Of a DNA stretch of 64,000 bases, positions 38,400 through 47,331 are shown piece by piece. Made by a program: the position numbers and the translations under genes. The DNA is from Salinimonas lutimaris (GTDB lineage Bacteria; Pseudomonadota; Gammaproteobacteria; Enterobacterales; Alteromonadaceae): contig NZ_CP036536.1 in the NCBI RefSeq assembly GCF_005222225.1, forward strand, positions 2,008,001 through 2,072,000, written 5' to 3'. Numbering within the stretch: the first letter of the stretch is position 1; each line of letters starts with the position of its first letter. Below the pieces are notes generated by a model. That model was not told the origin of the DNA. It worked only from the letters and a program-made list of their open reading frames with translations, and made no database searches.

Positions 38400-38867
38400 T
38401 TACATCTGCGATTGCAGGTAATTGGGTAGTCCCAGCATTTTAATCAGGCGTAGTTGCTGTTCCAGCCAGCGGGCATGATCGTTTTCGGTGTCATCCAGCA
38501 GTACGACAAGCATATCCCGGGTGACAAAATCTTCTTCTGCTTCACACAAAGCGATGACTTCTTTTAGTTTTGCATCCACTTCATATTCAACCCGCAGGTC
38601 ACTTTCCAGCATAGAAGCAACATCGCTGCCCACTTTAAAGCCAGTACGGGTTTGCATGTCTGGCGTGCCCTCCAGAAACAGCATCCGTTCAATCAGCTTA
38701 GTGGCATGACCGCGCTCATCATCAAACTCATGATCAATACGCTCGTACAGCTTCGTCAGTCCCCAGTCCAGATACATCTGAGAGTGAATGAAGTACTGGT
38801 CCATGGCGGCCAGTTCATAACCAAGCAGTTCGTTCAGCCCGGCAATTATTTTGGTATTACCTTTCAT
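38400..38867 (-). CDS. bfr: Bacterioferritin, ferroxidase-competent subunit lacking the heme Met
   Basis: Iron-storage ferritin subunit. 155 aa, four-helix bundle. By position against E. coli Bfr it keeps the ferroxidase ligands E18, E51, H54, E94 and, after a one-residue insertion, the E/H pair in DTENDHARWLE. The heme-ligating Met52 is replaced by Arg (DDERGHATK). It therefore complements the upstream paralogue, whose start-stop overlap (one base) indicates stoichiometric co-expression. Confidence 0.93.
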   Translation of the reverse strand: MKGNTKIIAGLNELLGYELAAMDQYFIHSQMYLDWGLTKLYERIDHEFDDERGHATKLIERMLFLEGTPDMQTRTGFKVGSDVASMLESDLRVEYEVDAKLKEVIALCEAEEDFVTRDMLVVLLDDTENDHARWLEQQLRLIKMLGLPNYLQSQM

Positions 38868-39343
38868 TATTTGTCTCCTGTAACCTGTGCCTGCAGATAA
38901 TTTTCAATACCCATTGCACCAATCTGGTACTCCTGGGTTTCCAGCCAGTCCAGGTGCTCTTCTTCATATTCCAGAATTTCTTCAAGCAGGTCCCGGCTCA
39001 CGTAATCCTGTTTTTCTTCGCACAGGGCAATGGCTTTTTTCAGCAGCGGAATCTGTTCAAGCTGGAATTTGGTATCGCATTCCAGCATTTCCGGTGTTTC
39101 TTCGCCGATATATAATTTACCCAGCGCCTGCAGGTTGGGCAGGCCCTCTAAAAATAAAATACGTTCTATCAGTTCATCTGCCTGTTTCATGTCCTTGATA
39201 GACTTTTTGTAGTTCTTTTCGTTAAGAACCGACAAACCCCAGTTTTTAAACATGCGGGCATGCAAAAAATACTGGTTGATGGACGTAAGTTCGCTGGTCA
39301 GCACCTCATTGAGGATGGCTATAACCTGTCTGTCGCCTTGCAT
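38867..39343 (-). CDS. bfr: Bacterioferritin, heme-binding subunit with altered ferroxidase site
   Basis: 158-aa bacterioferritin, the closer match to E. coli Bfr overall ([31 protein letters not shown]). It keeps heme ligand Met52 (KDMKQAD) and E18, but three ferroxidase ligands are changed: E51 to Asp, H54 to Gln and E94 to Gln. That pattern fits the heme subunit of two-subunit bacterioferritins such as the Neisseria pair. Preceded by AAGGG and by a strong promoter containing an 11-bp inverted repeat. Confidence 0.93.
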   Translation of the reverse strand: MQGDRQVIAILNEVLTSELTSINQYFLHARMFKNWGLSVLNEKNYKKSIKDMKQADELIERILFLEGLPNLQALGKLYIGEETPEMLECDTKFQLEQIPLLKKAIALCEEKQDYVSRDLLEEILEYEEEHLDWLETQEYQIGAMGIENYLQAQVTGDK

Positions 39344-39367
39344 GCTAAATACCCTTAATCAAAATAT

Positions 39368-39402
39368 GAGCAAAGTATAATGAATACTTTGCTCTAAGTC
39401 AA
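39368..39402 (-). promoter_or_regulatory. Bacterioferritin promoter with overlapping palindromic operator
   Basis: On the minus strand TTGACT (39397-39402) and TATACT (39374-39379) are separated by exactly 17 bp. A perfect inverted repeat GAGCAAAGTAT / ATACTTTGCTC (39368-39378 and 39384-39394, 5-bp spacer) covers the spacer and -10. A repressor bound there would block RNA polymerase. The regulator is not identified; the sequence is not a clear Fur box. Confidence 0.8.
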
Positions 39403-39461
39403 AAAGTTCAATAAAAACAATTGGATATGAATAAGAATAGTTTTCAATACAACCACGATTC

Positions 39462-41054
39462 TTATTTTACCGGAACGATAACATCCTGATTTGCATGTAC
39501 ATATGCTAAAGACTCTTCGGCAAAGCCCAGACCGGCCTCGGTGAAAAAGTTAAATACCTTGTCGACATCGTTTTCCAGCAGGGTATTAATTTCATCTTCA
39601 TAGCGGGCGATGGCGGCAATTTTGCCGTTGTAACCGGCAAACTTGAGCTGCCGGGTAATATTAATGGCGTCGCCGATAGACGGCAGTGCCAGCAGGATCA
39701 AACGGGCATTACTGATATCCAGGTTGTCCCACAGGTCGATATCCTCACCATCACCGCAGATAACGTGCATGCCCCCATCACACAGTTTGCGCACTTTCTG
39801 TCGATCGGCATCCATGCCTACTACCCGGCTGTCCACCAGTTTGCTTAAAGACTGATACGCGCCCATACCAACCCGACCCATACCAATCACTAAAAATTCA
39901 GCCTGATCAATGCGTGGATAGATATCCTCTTTAAGCCGGTTACCACGCTCAAAACGGGTCAGGTCATCTTTAATCCGTACATAGCGTGAATGGGAGTTTT
40001 TATACAGCAGGCTGGTTACTACAAAAGAGATGGACACCGCCATCGCCAGCACAACCAGCCATTGGTCTGACAACATGCCAAGCGATACCGCCAGAGAACC
40101 CACAATCAGACCAAATTCACTGTAATTGGATAGTACCAGGCTGGTTAAGTAACTGGTTCGCGCCCGCAAACGCAGACTGGCCAGCAGGCCGTAGAACAAA
40201 AACGCTTTAAAGGGCAGCAGCAGAGCGACCACCACAGCCAGAATCAGCATATTGGTATCTGGCAATGCTTTTAAGCCGATAGTCAGGAAAAAGCCAATCA
40301 GGAATAGATCCTTAAATGCCATCAGTGACTTTGACAACTCGGTGGCTTTTGGGTGCCGGGCCAGCAGAATACCCATAATCAGTGCGCCAAGGTCACCTTT
40401 TATATCAACCAGATCAAACAGGTTATAAGCACCCAGAGCCAGAATAAAGCCGGTAAGGGGTAATAACTCGCCGTGGCCAGAGCGATTGAGGATGCGGTAG
40501 AGCATCGGCAGTGCAGGTATCACCAGTAGCAAAGCCAGCGCCCAGGGCGAGGGCAGTTTTCCGGTTGCGGCAACCATAAAGATGACGGCAAACACATCCT
40601 GCATCACCAGCACACCGATAGCCAGCCGCCCGTGGCGGGTTTTACTCTCGCCACTTTCCTCCAGAATCTTGATTACACAAACGGTGCTGGAAAAACTCAG
40701 GGCAAAGGCGATCAGCGCTGCACTTTTTATATCAAGAGCCCCGGTAATTGACCCCATTAGCGCGCCAATACCAAACAATGCCCCGGACACCACCAGTGTC
40801 CATAACAGCATATGCGTGATACTGCCGGCCCAGACCTCACGTTTACTTAAGTCTTTCACATTGAGTTTCAGACCAATGGTGAACAGCATAATAGTGATAC
40901 CCAGATCAGCAATATGCTGTAAGTCGTCAGTGAGATTGTATCCCATGGCGTTTAGAACAAAGCCTGCAGCCAGATAGCCCACCATAGGAGGAATGCCGAT
41001 GACCTTTACGGTAAGGCCAAAAATGAAAGCAAAAAGAAGAAATGTATATTCCAT
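39462..41054 (-). CDS. CPA2-family cation/proton antiporter with TrkA-N domain (KefB/YbaL-like)
   Basis: Potassium or sodium:proton antiporter. 530 aa: N-terminal sodium/hydrogen exchanger domain of about 12 TM segments (residues 1-375) with IGIPPMVGYLAAGFVL and LGITIMLFTIGLKLN, then a cytoplasmic RCK/TrkA-N domain (about 390-510) with nucleotide-binding GMGRVGMGAYQSL and acidic MDADRQK. No KefF/KefG-type ancillary gene is adjacent, so glutathione gating is not implied. Confidence 0.9.
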   Translation of the reverse strand: MEYTFLLFAFIFGLTVKVIGIPPMVGYLAAGFVLNAMGYNLTDDLQHIADLGITIMLFTIGLKLNVKDLSKREVWAGSITHMLLWTLVVSGALFGIGALMGSITGALDIKSAALIAFALSFSSTVCVIKILEESGESKTRHGRLAIGVLVMQDVFAVIFMVAATGKLPSPWALALLLVIPALPMLYRILNRSGHGELLPLTGFILALGAYNLFDLVDIKGDLGALIMGILLARHPKATELSKSLMAFKDLFLIGFFLTIGLKALPDTNMLILAVVVALLLPFKAFLFYGLLASLRLRARTSYLTSLVLSNYSEFGLIVGSLAVSLGMLSDQWLVVLAMAVSISFVVTSLLYKNSHSRYVRIKDDLTRFERGNRLKEDIYPRIDQAEFLVIGMGRVGMGAYQSLSKLVDSRVVGMDADRQKVRKLCDGGMHVICGDGEDIDLWDNLDISNARLILLALPSIGDAINITRQLKFAGYNGKIAAIARYEDEINTLLENDVDKVFNFFTEAGLGFAEESLAYVHANQDVIVPVK

Positions 41055-41182
41055 GAATTAACTAAATATTCCGTAGGTAACAGCGTGCTTGTGCACAGAA
41101 TGCGTGAATACGCGATGATTGTAAAACAGGGCGGAGATACAACAGGACAGGCAGACTCTGCTTTAAGTGCGCCTGCCCGCAA

Positions 41183-42139
41183 TCAGGCAGCCTGGTCCTG
41201 CCGGGCCAGGTTTTTGACCTGAATAAAATTCACTATCCGCTGATAGGTGCGTCCGGGGGCTTCAAGCATGGGCATATGGCCCACATCATGAAACATTTCC
41301 CAGTCGCAGTGCAGCGTGTTGACCCAATTGTCCAGCGCTGAAGGATCGAGCAGTTCGTCTCTGCCTCCCCAGATAGTCAGCACCGGCACCTGTATTTTGA
41401 CCAGTTCATCCGGGTCAAAATAACCCGCCGCGATAAAATCAGTAAACACCCGCTGGTATTGGTTGACCCGTTTAATATGGCGGTCAGCCAGTACATCTTT
41501 CACCATTTTAGGGACATACGGCCCGGAGGCCATCGACATATCCACGAGCCGGTACCAGGCGCGCCGACGGGTGACGAAAAATGGGTTCTGACCACGGTCG
41601 AGCATGTCATCCAGCTGACTTTTCTGATTTGCCGGTAATCCGGCCGGTGCCAGTAAAATGCACGCTTCAATAGCATTGCTCTGATACCGCGCCATGTAGG
41701 CAGCAATATACCCGCCCATAGAATTGCCAATCAGTGTGGCCCGCTGGTAACCCATGCGCCAGATAAGTGCATTAAGCAATTTGGCCTGGGCCGAAATACT
41801 ATACTGCCAGTCGGGCGAAAAACCAGTCTGACCGTGACCGGGTAAGTCAGGGACCACAACGTGATAGTCATCCTTGAACTGGGCAGCCAGAGCCAGCCAT
41901 ACCGTATTGTCACCGGTAAAGCCGTGAATCATCATCAGAAGTGGTTTATTGCGATCGCGACGGCCTTCGGTTTCCAGTACACTGACACTGATGCCGTTAA
42001 TGTCATAGCGCCGACGAACCAGATTGGCCCGTTGCATCGCCTGTTGTTCCCATCCGCTAAGTACAACTTCTCCCAGTCTGGGATAGGTATACCAGTATAT
42101 AAACACTAACAGGCCTACGAGGCTTAACGCTATCCACAT
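41183..42139 (-). CDS. Alpha/beta hydrolase with N-terminal membrane anchor
   Basis: 318-aa predicted lipase/esterase. One TM or uncleaved signal anchor (LSLVGLLVFIYWY), then an alpha/beta-hydrolase fold: oxyanion HGFTGDNTVW, DLPGHGQTG, nucleophile Ser in IGNSMGGYIAA (about residue 145), Asp in WGGRDELLDP and His in VGHMPMLE. Faces the periplasm if the anchor is N-in. Substrate unknown; stands alone. Confidence 0.88.
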   Translation of the reverse strand: MWIALSLVGLLVFIYWYTYPRLGEVVLSGWEQQAMQRANLVRRRYDINGISVSVLETEGRRDRNKPLLMMIHGFTGDNTVWLALAAQFKDDYHVVVPDLPGHGQTGFSPDWQYSISAQAKLLNALIWRMGYQRATLIGNSMGGYIAAYMARYQSNAIEACILLAPAGLPANQKSQLDDMLDRGQNPFFVTRRRAWYRLVDMSMASGPYVPKMVKDVLADRHIKRVNQYQRVFTDFIAAGYFDPDELVKIQVPVLTIWGGRDELLDPSALDNWVNTLHCDWEMFHDVGHMPMLEAPGRTYQRIVNFIQVKNLARQDQAA

Positions 42140-42403
42140 AACTTTGAATCAGACTCCGTTGTTCAGTGATGGAGGCACAGGTCATAAACAAACGCGTTGA
42201 CGCTGTTTTTCAGTGCGAATCACGCCTGCTCGCCTGATTATACGTTTTACCATACTGGCAGTAGGGAAAAAAGCGGATGGCGGGGAATATTTGCAGGTTC
42301 GCGCCCGCTGAACCAAATTTGCCGCATACTTTGGCGCATCAGGCTGATCCTCTGGCGGCAAGTTGACATAGGTAACCCTTAAGCAGATATACAAGGACAC
42401 TTC

Positions 42404-44041
42404 ATGCGAAACCGGATCATCTTTACTGTTATTGCCCTGTTTTTTATCAATGTTGCTGTAGCCTGGCTCTGGTGGCCGGCAGCGGGACTGATTCTGCTCA
42501 CCGGCCTGTTATTAACGGTTACGATTCATGATGCTATGCAAAAGCATCATTCTATCTTGCGAAATTATCCGCTCATCGGGCGGACCCGCTGGCAGGTTGA
42601 AATGATGCGACCTTACATTCAGCAATATCTGCTTGAAGGTGACACTGAAGGCACGCCGGTTAACCGTATGTTTCGCTCTATTGTTTATCAGCGGGCAAAA
42701 AGTTCACTGGATACCTCTCCTTTTGGCACCAAAATGGACACCTACGCACCAGGCTATGAATGGATAGGCCATTCTTTGTCAGCCCGGGCAGTTCAGGAAA
42801 TGGATTGCGACCCCAAAGTAAAAATTGGCGGGCCCGACTGCAAGTATCCGTACTTTGCCAGTGTGTTGAATATCTCTGCCATGAGTTTTGGCAGCCTGAG
42901 CGCTAATGCAATAAAAGCCCTGAACGCGGGGGCGGCCAAAGGCGGTTTTTATCACAACACCGGCGAAGGCGGACTCACGCCTTATCATCTGGAAAATGGC
43001 GGTGATATTGTCTGGCAAATCGGTACTGGCTATTTTGGCTGCCGGGATAAAGATGGCCATTTCAATGAACTGGAGTTTGAAAGCAAAGCCAGGCACGACA
43101 ACGTGAAGATGATTGAGATAAAGCTGAGTCAGGGCGCTAAACCGGGTCATGGCGGTATATTGCCGGCGCATAAGAACACTGAAGAAATTGCCCGGATAAG
43201 GGGTGTTGAGCCCCATACTCAGGTGGACTCTCCGCCCCGGCACACCGCGTTTAGCACGCCTGTGGGCATGCTTGAGTTTATCGACCGGCTGCGCAAACTC
43301 AGTGGCGGCAAACCCGTGGGGTTCAAGCTTGCGCTGGGCAGAAAAAGTGAGTTTATCGCGATGTGTAAGGCAATGATTCAAACTGGCATTAAGCCAGACT
43401 TCATTACCGTGGATGGTGGCGAGGGGGGGACCGGGGCTGCGCCGCTGGAATACACCAACTCCATTGGTTTTCCACTTCGTGAGGCGCTGGCCTATGTCGA
43501 TGACGTGCTGGTGGGATTTGATCTGCGTAAAGATATACGGGTGATAGCATCAGGCAAGGTTTTCACCGCTTTTCATCTGGTCAAAAACCTGTCGCTGGGG
43601 GCGGACTTATGCAACAGCGCCCGGGGCATGATGATGGCCCTGGGCTGTGTACAGTCGCTGTCATGCCACACTAACCGGTGCCCTACCGGTGTCGCTACTC
43701 AGGACCCGGCACTGGCGCAGGGCCTGGATCCGTATGATAAAGCTAGCCGTGTGTTCAGTTATCATCAGAAAACGGTACATGCACTGGTGGATATTCTCTC
43801 ATCAACCGGTCATGGCAGCCCGCAAGAGCTCAACCGTACGCATATTTTCAGACGGGTCGATCAACAGCAGGTAAAACGCTATGATGAAATTTATCCGCTG
43901 GTGAAGCGCAGCTGTCTGCTTGAGGGAAACATTCCTGAGCGGCTGCGTCTGCATTACTGGGAAGCCTGTGCCAAGAGTTTTATGCCGGTGAGTCAGTTAG
44001 CGGATATTGAAGAAGAAACAAAATCTGTCAGTAACGGATGA
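42404..44041 (+). CDS. FMN-binding glutamate synthase family protein
   Basis: 545 aa homologous to the central FMN/Fe-S domain of glutamate synthase but without the amidotransferase domain. Two N-terminal TM segments (residues about 5-45) anchor it. FMN-barrel motifs: NTGEGGLTPYHLENGGD, KPGHGGILPAHKNT, TVDGGEGGTGAAPLEY. The cysteine cluster C-x5-C-x4-C (CVQSLSCHTNRCPTGV) fits a 3Fe-4S centre. Reaction unknown; not a stand-alone glutamate synthase by itself. Followed by usp and dgkA. Confidence 0.88.
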   Translation: MRNRIIFTVIALFFINVAVAWLWWPAAGLILLTGLLLTVTIHDAMQKHHSILRNYPLIGRTRWQVEMMRPYIQQYLLEGDTEGTPVNRMFRSIVYQRAKSSLDTSPFGTKMDTYAPGYEWIGHSLSARAVQEMDCDPKVKIGGPDCKYPYFASVLNISAMSFGSLSANAIKALNAGAAKGGFYHNTGEGGLTPYHLENGGDIVWQIGTGYFGCRDKDGHFNELEFESKARHDNVKMIEIKLSQGAKPGHGGILPAHKNTEEIARIRGVEPHTQVDSPPRHTAFSTPVGMLEFIDRLRKLSGGKPVGFKLALGRKSEFIAMCKAMIQTGIKPDFITVDGGEGGTGAAPLEYTNSIGFPLREALAYVDDVLVGFDLRKDIRVIASGKVFTAFHLVKNLSLGADLCNSARGMMMALGCVQSLSCHTNRCPTGVATQDPALAQGLDPYDKASRVFSYHQKTVHALVDILSSTGHGSPQELNRTHIFRRVDQQQVKRYDEIYPLVKRSCLLEGNIPERLRLHYWEACAKSFMPVSQLADIEEETKSVSNG

Positions 44042-44051
44042 GGAAATTAGC

Positions 44052-44486
44052 GTGTATCAGCGAATACTTGTTGCTATTGATGTATTTAATCACCCCGGCC
44101 TGCTTATTAACCGGGCCCTGAATCTGGCGGCAGATACGGCTGTAGTGGATTTGCTTTATGTGGTTCAGCCCCAAACCACCGTTGACCCTTACGGCTGTTT
44201 TCTGGAGCGGGATTTCTCACAGGATGTTAAACAACACGCTACTGAAAGAATGAATGCGGTGGCCAGTGAATATCCGGGCCGTATTCATCAGGCTCAGGTG
44301 ATATACGGTAGTGTGGTAGAGGAAATTGTATACATGGCAACCCATGATGACTATCAGGTGGTCATTGTAGGGGCGCGTGCTGCCAGTGGTATTCCACGTA
44401 TTCTGGGCTCAACCGCCACCACACTGGTTCACAACGTCAGCTGTGATGTGCTGGCTATCCATACCGATAATCCTGAACAACAGTAA
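44052..44486 (+). CDS. Universal stress protein (UspA family)
   Basis: 144-aa single-domain Usp. Starts at GTG 44052 with GAGGA 7 nt upstream; the longer open frame overlaps the previous gene and lacks homology before YQRILVAIDV. The ATP-binding-type motif VGARAASGIPRILGSTATTLVHN and the C-terminal CDVLAIH are present. Ten nt after the flavoprotein gene. Confidence 0.92.
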   Translation: MYQRILVAIDVFNHPGLLINRALNLAADTAVVDLLYVVQPQTTVDPYGCFLERDFSQDVKQHATERMNAVASEYPGRIHQAQVIYGSVVEEIVYMATHDDYQVVIVGARAASGIPRILGSTATTLVHNVSCDVLAIHTDNPEQQ

Positions 44487-44505
44487 ACTGGCAGAGCCTT
44501 GTCTG

Positions 44506-44862
44506 ATGAAAGCAAAAGTTACCGGCATCATGCGTCTTTATTACGCCACACGGTATTCATTACTGGGCCTTAAAGCAGCCATCACCAGTGAACCGGCGGT
44601 GCGTCAGGAAATGGCAGCTATGGTCATTCTGATCCCGGTGGCCTGTTATGTGGATGTGACTGTGACAGAGCGGCTGCTGATGATCATGACTCTGTTTATA
44701 GTGCTTATCACTGAGCTACTCAATTCAGCTATTGAGGCGCTGGCCGATCGCGTTAGTACTGAGATACATATACTTATTGGCAAAGCGAAGGATATTGGCT
44801 CAGCGGCGGTGTTTGTTGCGCTGGTTCTGTGCGCAATTGTGTGGGCCAGTATTTTAGTTTAG
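44506..44862 (+). CDS. dgkA: Diacylglycerol kinase DgkA
   Basis: Trimeric membrane kinase that recycles diacylglycerol to phosphatidic acid. 118 aa, three TM segments, amphipathic N-terminus (YYATRYSLLGLKAAITSEPAVRQE) and the catalytic signature ELLNSAIEALADRVS. Start at ATG 44506; the open frame upstream lies inside usp in another frame. Confidence 0.94.
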   Translation: MKAKVTGIMRLYYATRYSLLGLKAAITSEPAVRQEMAAMVILIPVACYVDVTVTERLLMIMTLFIVLITELLNSAIEALADRVSTEIHILIGKAKDIGSAAVFVALVLCAIVWASILV

Positions 44863-44992
44863 CGCTTCACCAAATACGTCCCGTTGAAATGTGCACATAC
44901 CCGTTGGCCTGAATAAGATAAGGGGCGGTATAGGTCAATAAGCTATAGCCTGTTGAAAAGCCCGGCGTAGGATATACCGGGCAGGTAATTAT

Positions 44993-45349
44993 TTAAAATG
45001 GCGCGACTTTTTTACCTTCCGGTAAACGTTCATTCAACATCTCTGTTACGGTGCTGCCAATCAGTTTCAGGTGAGAGGAGTGAACCTTCTTTTCCAGCGG
45101 CTGTTCAAAACTAACATTCGTGAAGACCACATGCTCACCACTGGAAGTCACTTTTACCGTCAGATGCTCGTCTTCACCGGCGACCGGCACCAGAATGCAT
45201 AATGGCTCGTTGTGTGTTTCTACATATTCATTCGCCTTTTCCACACTGCTAAAAGGTGACTGTTTTTCGGGTTGCAGTTTCCAGCGAGAAGACTGATCTA
45301 GAACCTGAATCAGGGTTTTTGCATGCTGTTCACTGATTTCATACGCCAT
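44993..45349 (-). CDS. Hypothetical soluble protein, 118 aa
   Basis: I do not recognise a family. The ATG has a strong AGGAG 7 nt upstream. The product is acidic/basic mixed, with a helix-rich start (ISEQHAKTLIQVLDQSSRW), a beta-rich centre (PLCILVPVAGEDEHLTVKV) and a hydrophilic end; no signal peptide or TM. Opposed to dgkA. A perfect 9-bp palindrome lies about 225 bp upstream. Confidence 0.7.
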   Translation of the reverse strand: MAYEISEQHAKTLIQVLDQSSRWKLQPEKQSPFSSVEKANEYVETHNEPLCILVPVAGEDEHLTVKVTSSGEHVVFTNVSFEQPLEKKVHSSHLKLIGSTVTEMLNERLPEGKKVAPF

Positions 45350-45709
45350 ATAGCACTCCTTTTTAATTTATCTGTCATTGCTTACGCAGCCTGCTGCGGA
45401 TTAGTTTTCGCATTGAACGATGAAATTTTCACATTCACCGTTAACGTAGGCCGGTGCTCGACGGCTAACGGAGACGAGCAAACAGGCAGGATCAGAATGA
45501 TCTTCTTAGGTGACTGATTAACTTATATATAATGTGGCGATCAAAAAATGATCAACGAGGCGGGCGGGCGCAATTAAATCAATCTGGTTGATTTAAGTCG
45601 TATGGGATCCGGGATCAAAAAAGCACGGGCTTGCCGTGCCAGGAGGAATTTGAATGAAATGGCCTGATGGTGCACGGCTATCGTAATGCGGTTTTGTTCA
45701 GGACAACGT
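45350..45709. other. Intergenic region with palindrome and terminator
   Basis: 360 bp between two leftward genes. A perfect inverted repeat TTAAATCAA / TTGATTTAA with a 5-bp spacer lies at 45574-45596. A hairpin GCACGG / CCGTGC at 45617-45640, followed by TTTTTT on the minus strand, terminates the ydgA-like gene about 70 nt past its stop. No gene seen. Confidence 0.7.
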
Positions 45710-46981
45710 CTAAGGTAATTTTGTTGCCACTTCACCGTTTGCGGTGATTGTCTTGTCTTTAAGCTCGATACGGGAGATATACCGGGCGTCCTTATGCTCA
45801 AACCAACGCTGTAAAAAGGGTTGCAGCATAGGATAAACCGGCAGCGAAGAAACAGTATCGCCCAGTGTCAGGGTGGCAGAGGCCTGTAATGCGGGATGGG
45901 TGGCCAGAGTCTGCATCTGCCCTGGCTTGAAGGCCGGAATAAAAACCTCACCGCTAAAGGTAAGCGGCACATTGTTGTAGGTAAAATCCAGGCTCGAAAT
46001 GGTCATGGTATGTGGCTGGCTACCAAAGGCTTTTTCAAACTCTGCCAGTTGCTGTTCGGTTTGAGCATACGTGTTGCCCGGGGAGTTGATATACTGAACC
46101 ACTTCAGGTGTCAGCCCGTCGATAGTCATCTCGCTGGTTAATGCTGTCAGGCTTTGCTCTGACAGGCCCATAGTCAGCAGGCTGATCCCTGCCTTATCTG
46201 TGGTTAGCGACTGACTGACCGTATAAAGATCTCGCTCCTTCTGCGTAGTGGTACGATAAACAATATTGCTGGCATAAGCGCTCTCGCCGGTACTGCCACG
46301 TGTAAAATCCATCTTCTGCATTGAAAAACGGGTATCACCGGTGAAGACTTTATCCTGATTTTGTTGCATATCGGCAGTCAGGCTCAGCGAATCAACATTT
46401 ATCGTCAGGTCCTGTGCAGTGTCTGACGTTAACACCATGCCATCCCAGTCAGCGTTAATCGTAAACTTATCACCTGACAGATTACTGCTGGTGGTAATAT
46501 CCATAGGCAACAGTTCTAGCGCGCCGTCTGGATAGTCCCGGTCTAAGCTGCCGGTAGTCAGCCAGGCGCTCACTGAACTAAACAACAGATTCGCCGACCA
46601 TCCGCTGTCATATTCCAGTTCACTGAATGCTTCAGCAAGCTCTCTGGTTGTCTCATCATTGGCCGCGAACCGGTTATCACAGGTCAGATAAAAGGGAAAA
46701 AACGAACAATTGTTGTCAACAACGACAGACAATGGCGATGAGGCAGGCAAACCTAAGCTGGCTGTTTGAGAGGGTGACAGGGTCACGATAAGTTTATCTG
46801 AGGCTGAAAACATACCGGCACTGACCGGTTTATATTCCAGCGAAACACTGTCGGTTAAAGGTGGCGTATTAAGCTGTTGGATTTGTCCTTCAATCTGTTG
46901 GTTATAAGCTGAACTGGTATAAATTTGCCCGCCCACCAGAATAACAGCCGCACCAATGCCTGCGATAAGGATTTTAGCCAT
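45710..46981 (-). CDS. DUF945/YdgA-like protein
   Basis: 423-aa exported or membrane-anchored protein. N-terminal hydrophobic segment (ILIAGIGAAVILVGGQIYT) followed by a long beta-rich region with repeated strands; the layout, TLATHPALQASATLTLG and the final SRIELKDKTITANGE resemble E. coli YdgA (DUF945), which is longer (about 500 aa). Function unknown. Family placement is moderate; export is well supported. Confidence 0.65.
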   Translation of the reverse strand: MAKILIAGIGAAVILVGGQIYTSSAYNQQIEGQIQQLNTPPLTDSVSLEYKPVSAGMFSASDKLIVTLSPSQTASLGLPASSPLSVVVDNNCSFFPFYLTCDNRFAANDETTRELAEAFSELEYDSGWSANLLFSSVSAWLTTGSLDRDYPDGALELLPMDITTSSNLSGDKFTINADWDGMVLTSDTAQDLTINVDSLSLTADMQQNQDKVFTGDTRFSMQKMDFTRGSTGESAYASNIVYRTTTQKERDLYTVSQSLTTDKAGISLLTMGLSEQSLTALTSEMTIDGLTPEVVQYINSPGNTYAQTEQQLAEFEKAFGSQPHTMTISSLDFTYNNVPLTFSGEVFIPAFKPGQMQTLATHPALQASATLTLGDTVSSLPVYPMLQPFLQRWFEHKDARYISRIELKDKTITANGEVATKLP

Positions 46982-47331
46982 GTTTTCTCCCTGTGGCTTA
47001 ATGTAATGATTGGTTAATCGTAGAAATATAAGGGACTTACCTTACCGGAACAGGAGGGTATAACAAGCCGGATTGTTGGTTTTCTGTTCCTGCTGGTTAT
47101 TCACTAGCCGGTTGATTGTCATATTTTTTTCATACTTGTTGGTCTTTTCGTCGTATCAGTAAAGACACGTAACCGTGTGTTATGCCGTAATTTATCGCTA
47201 ATGGCGGTTTGATAAAAGACGCAAAGTGAAGGATTACAACCCGTCGTGCAGACTAAAAAGCCCGTAGCTCAATGGATGCGGGTCGTGATAGGCTGCGCAA
47301 CCAGTTAACATCACACTAACAGGGAGAGACG
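46982..47331. other. Intergenic region between ydgA-like gene and nhaC
   Basis: 350 bp between divergent genes, so it holds both promoters. A short tRNA-5'-like string GCCCGTAGCTCAATGGAT occurs near 47260-47277 with no matching 3' half, so it is not a tRNA gene. GGGAGAG before 47332 is the nhaC ribosome site. Confidence 0.55.

Noticed and set aside
38217-38429. 70-codon frame between ccoN and bacterioferritin
   Set aside because: No ribosome site, overlaps the 3' end of the bacterioferritin gene on the other strand, basic random-looking composition.
46774-46786. matS-like word GTGACAGGGTCAC (12/13), and another 12/13 at 28140-28152
   Set aside because: Tempting near a terminus, but about 0.5 such near-matches are expected by chance in a window this size, both lie within coding DNA, and no exact matS (GTGACRNYGTCAC) was found.
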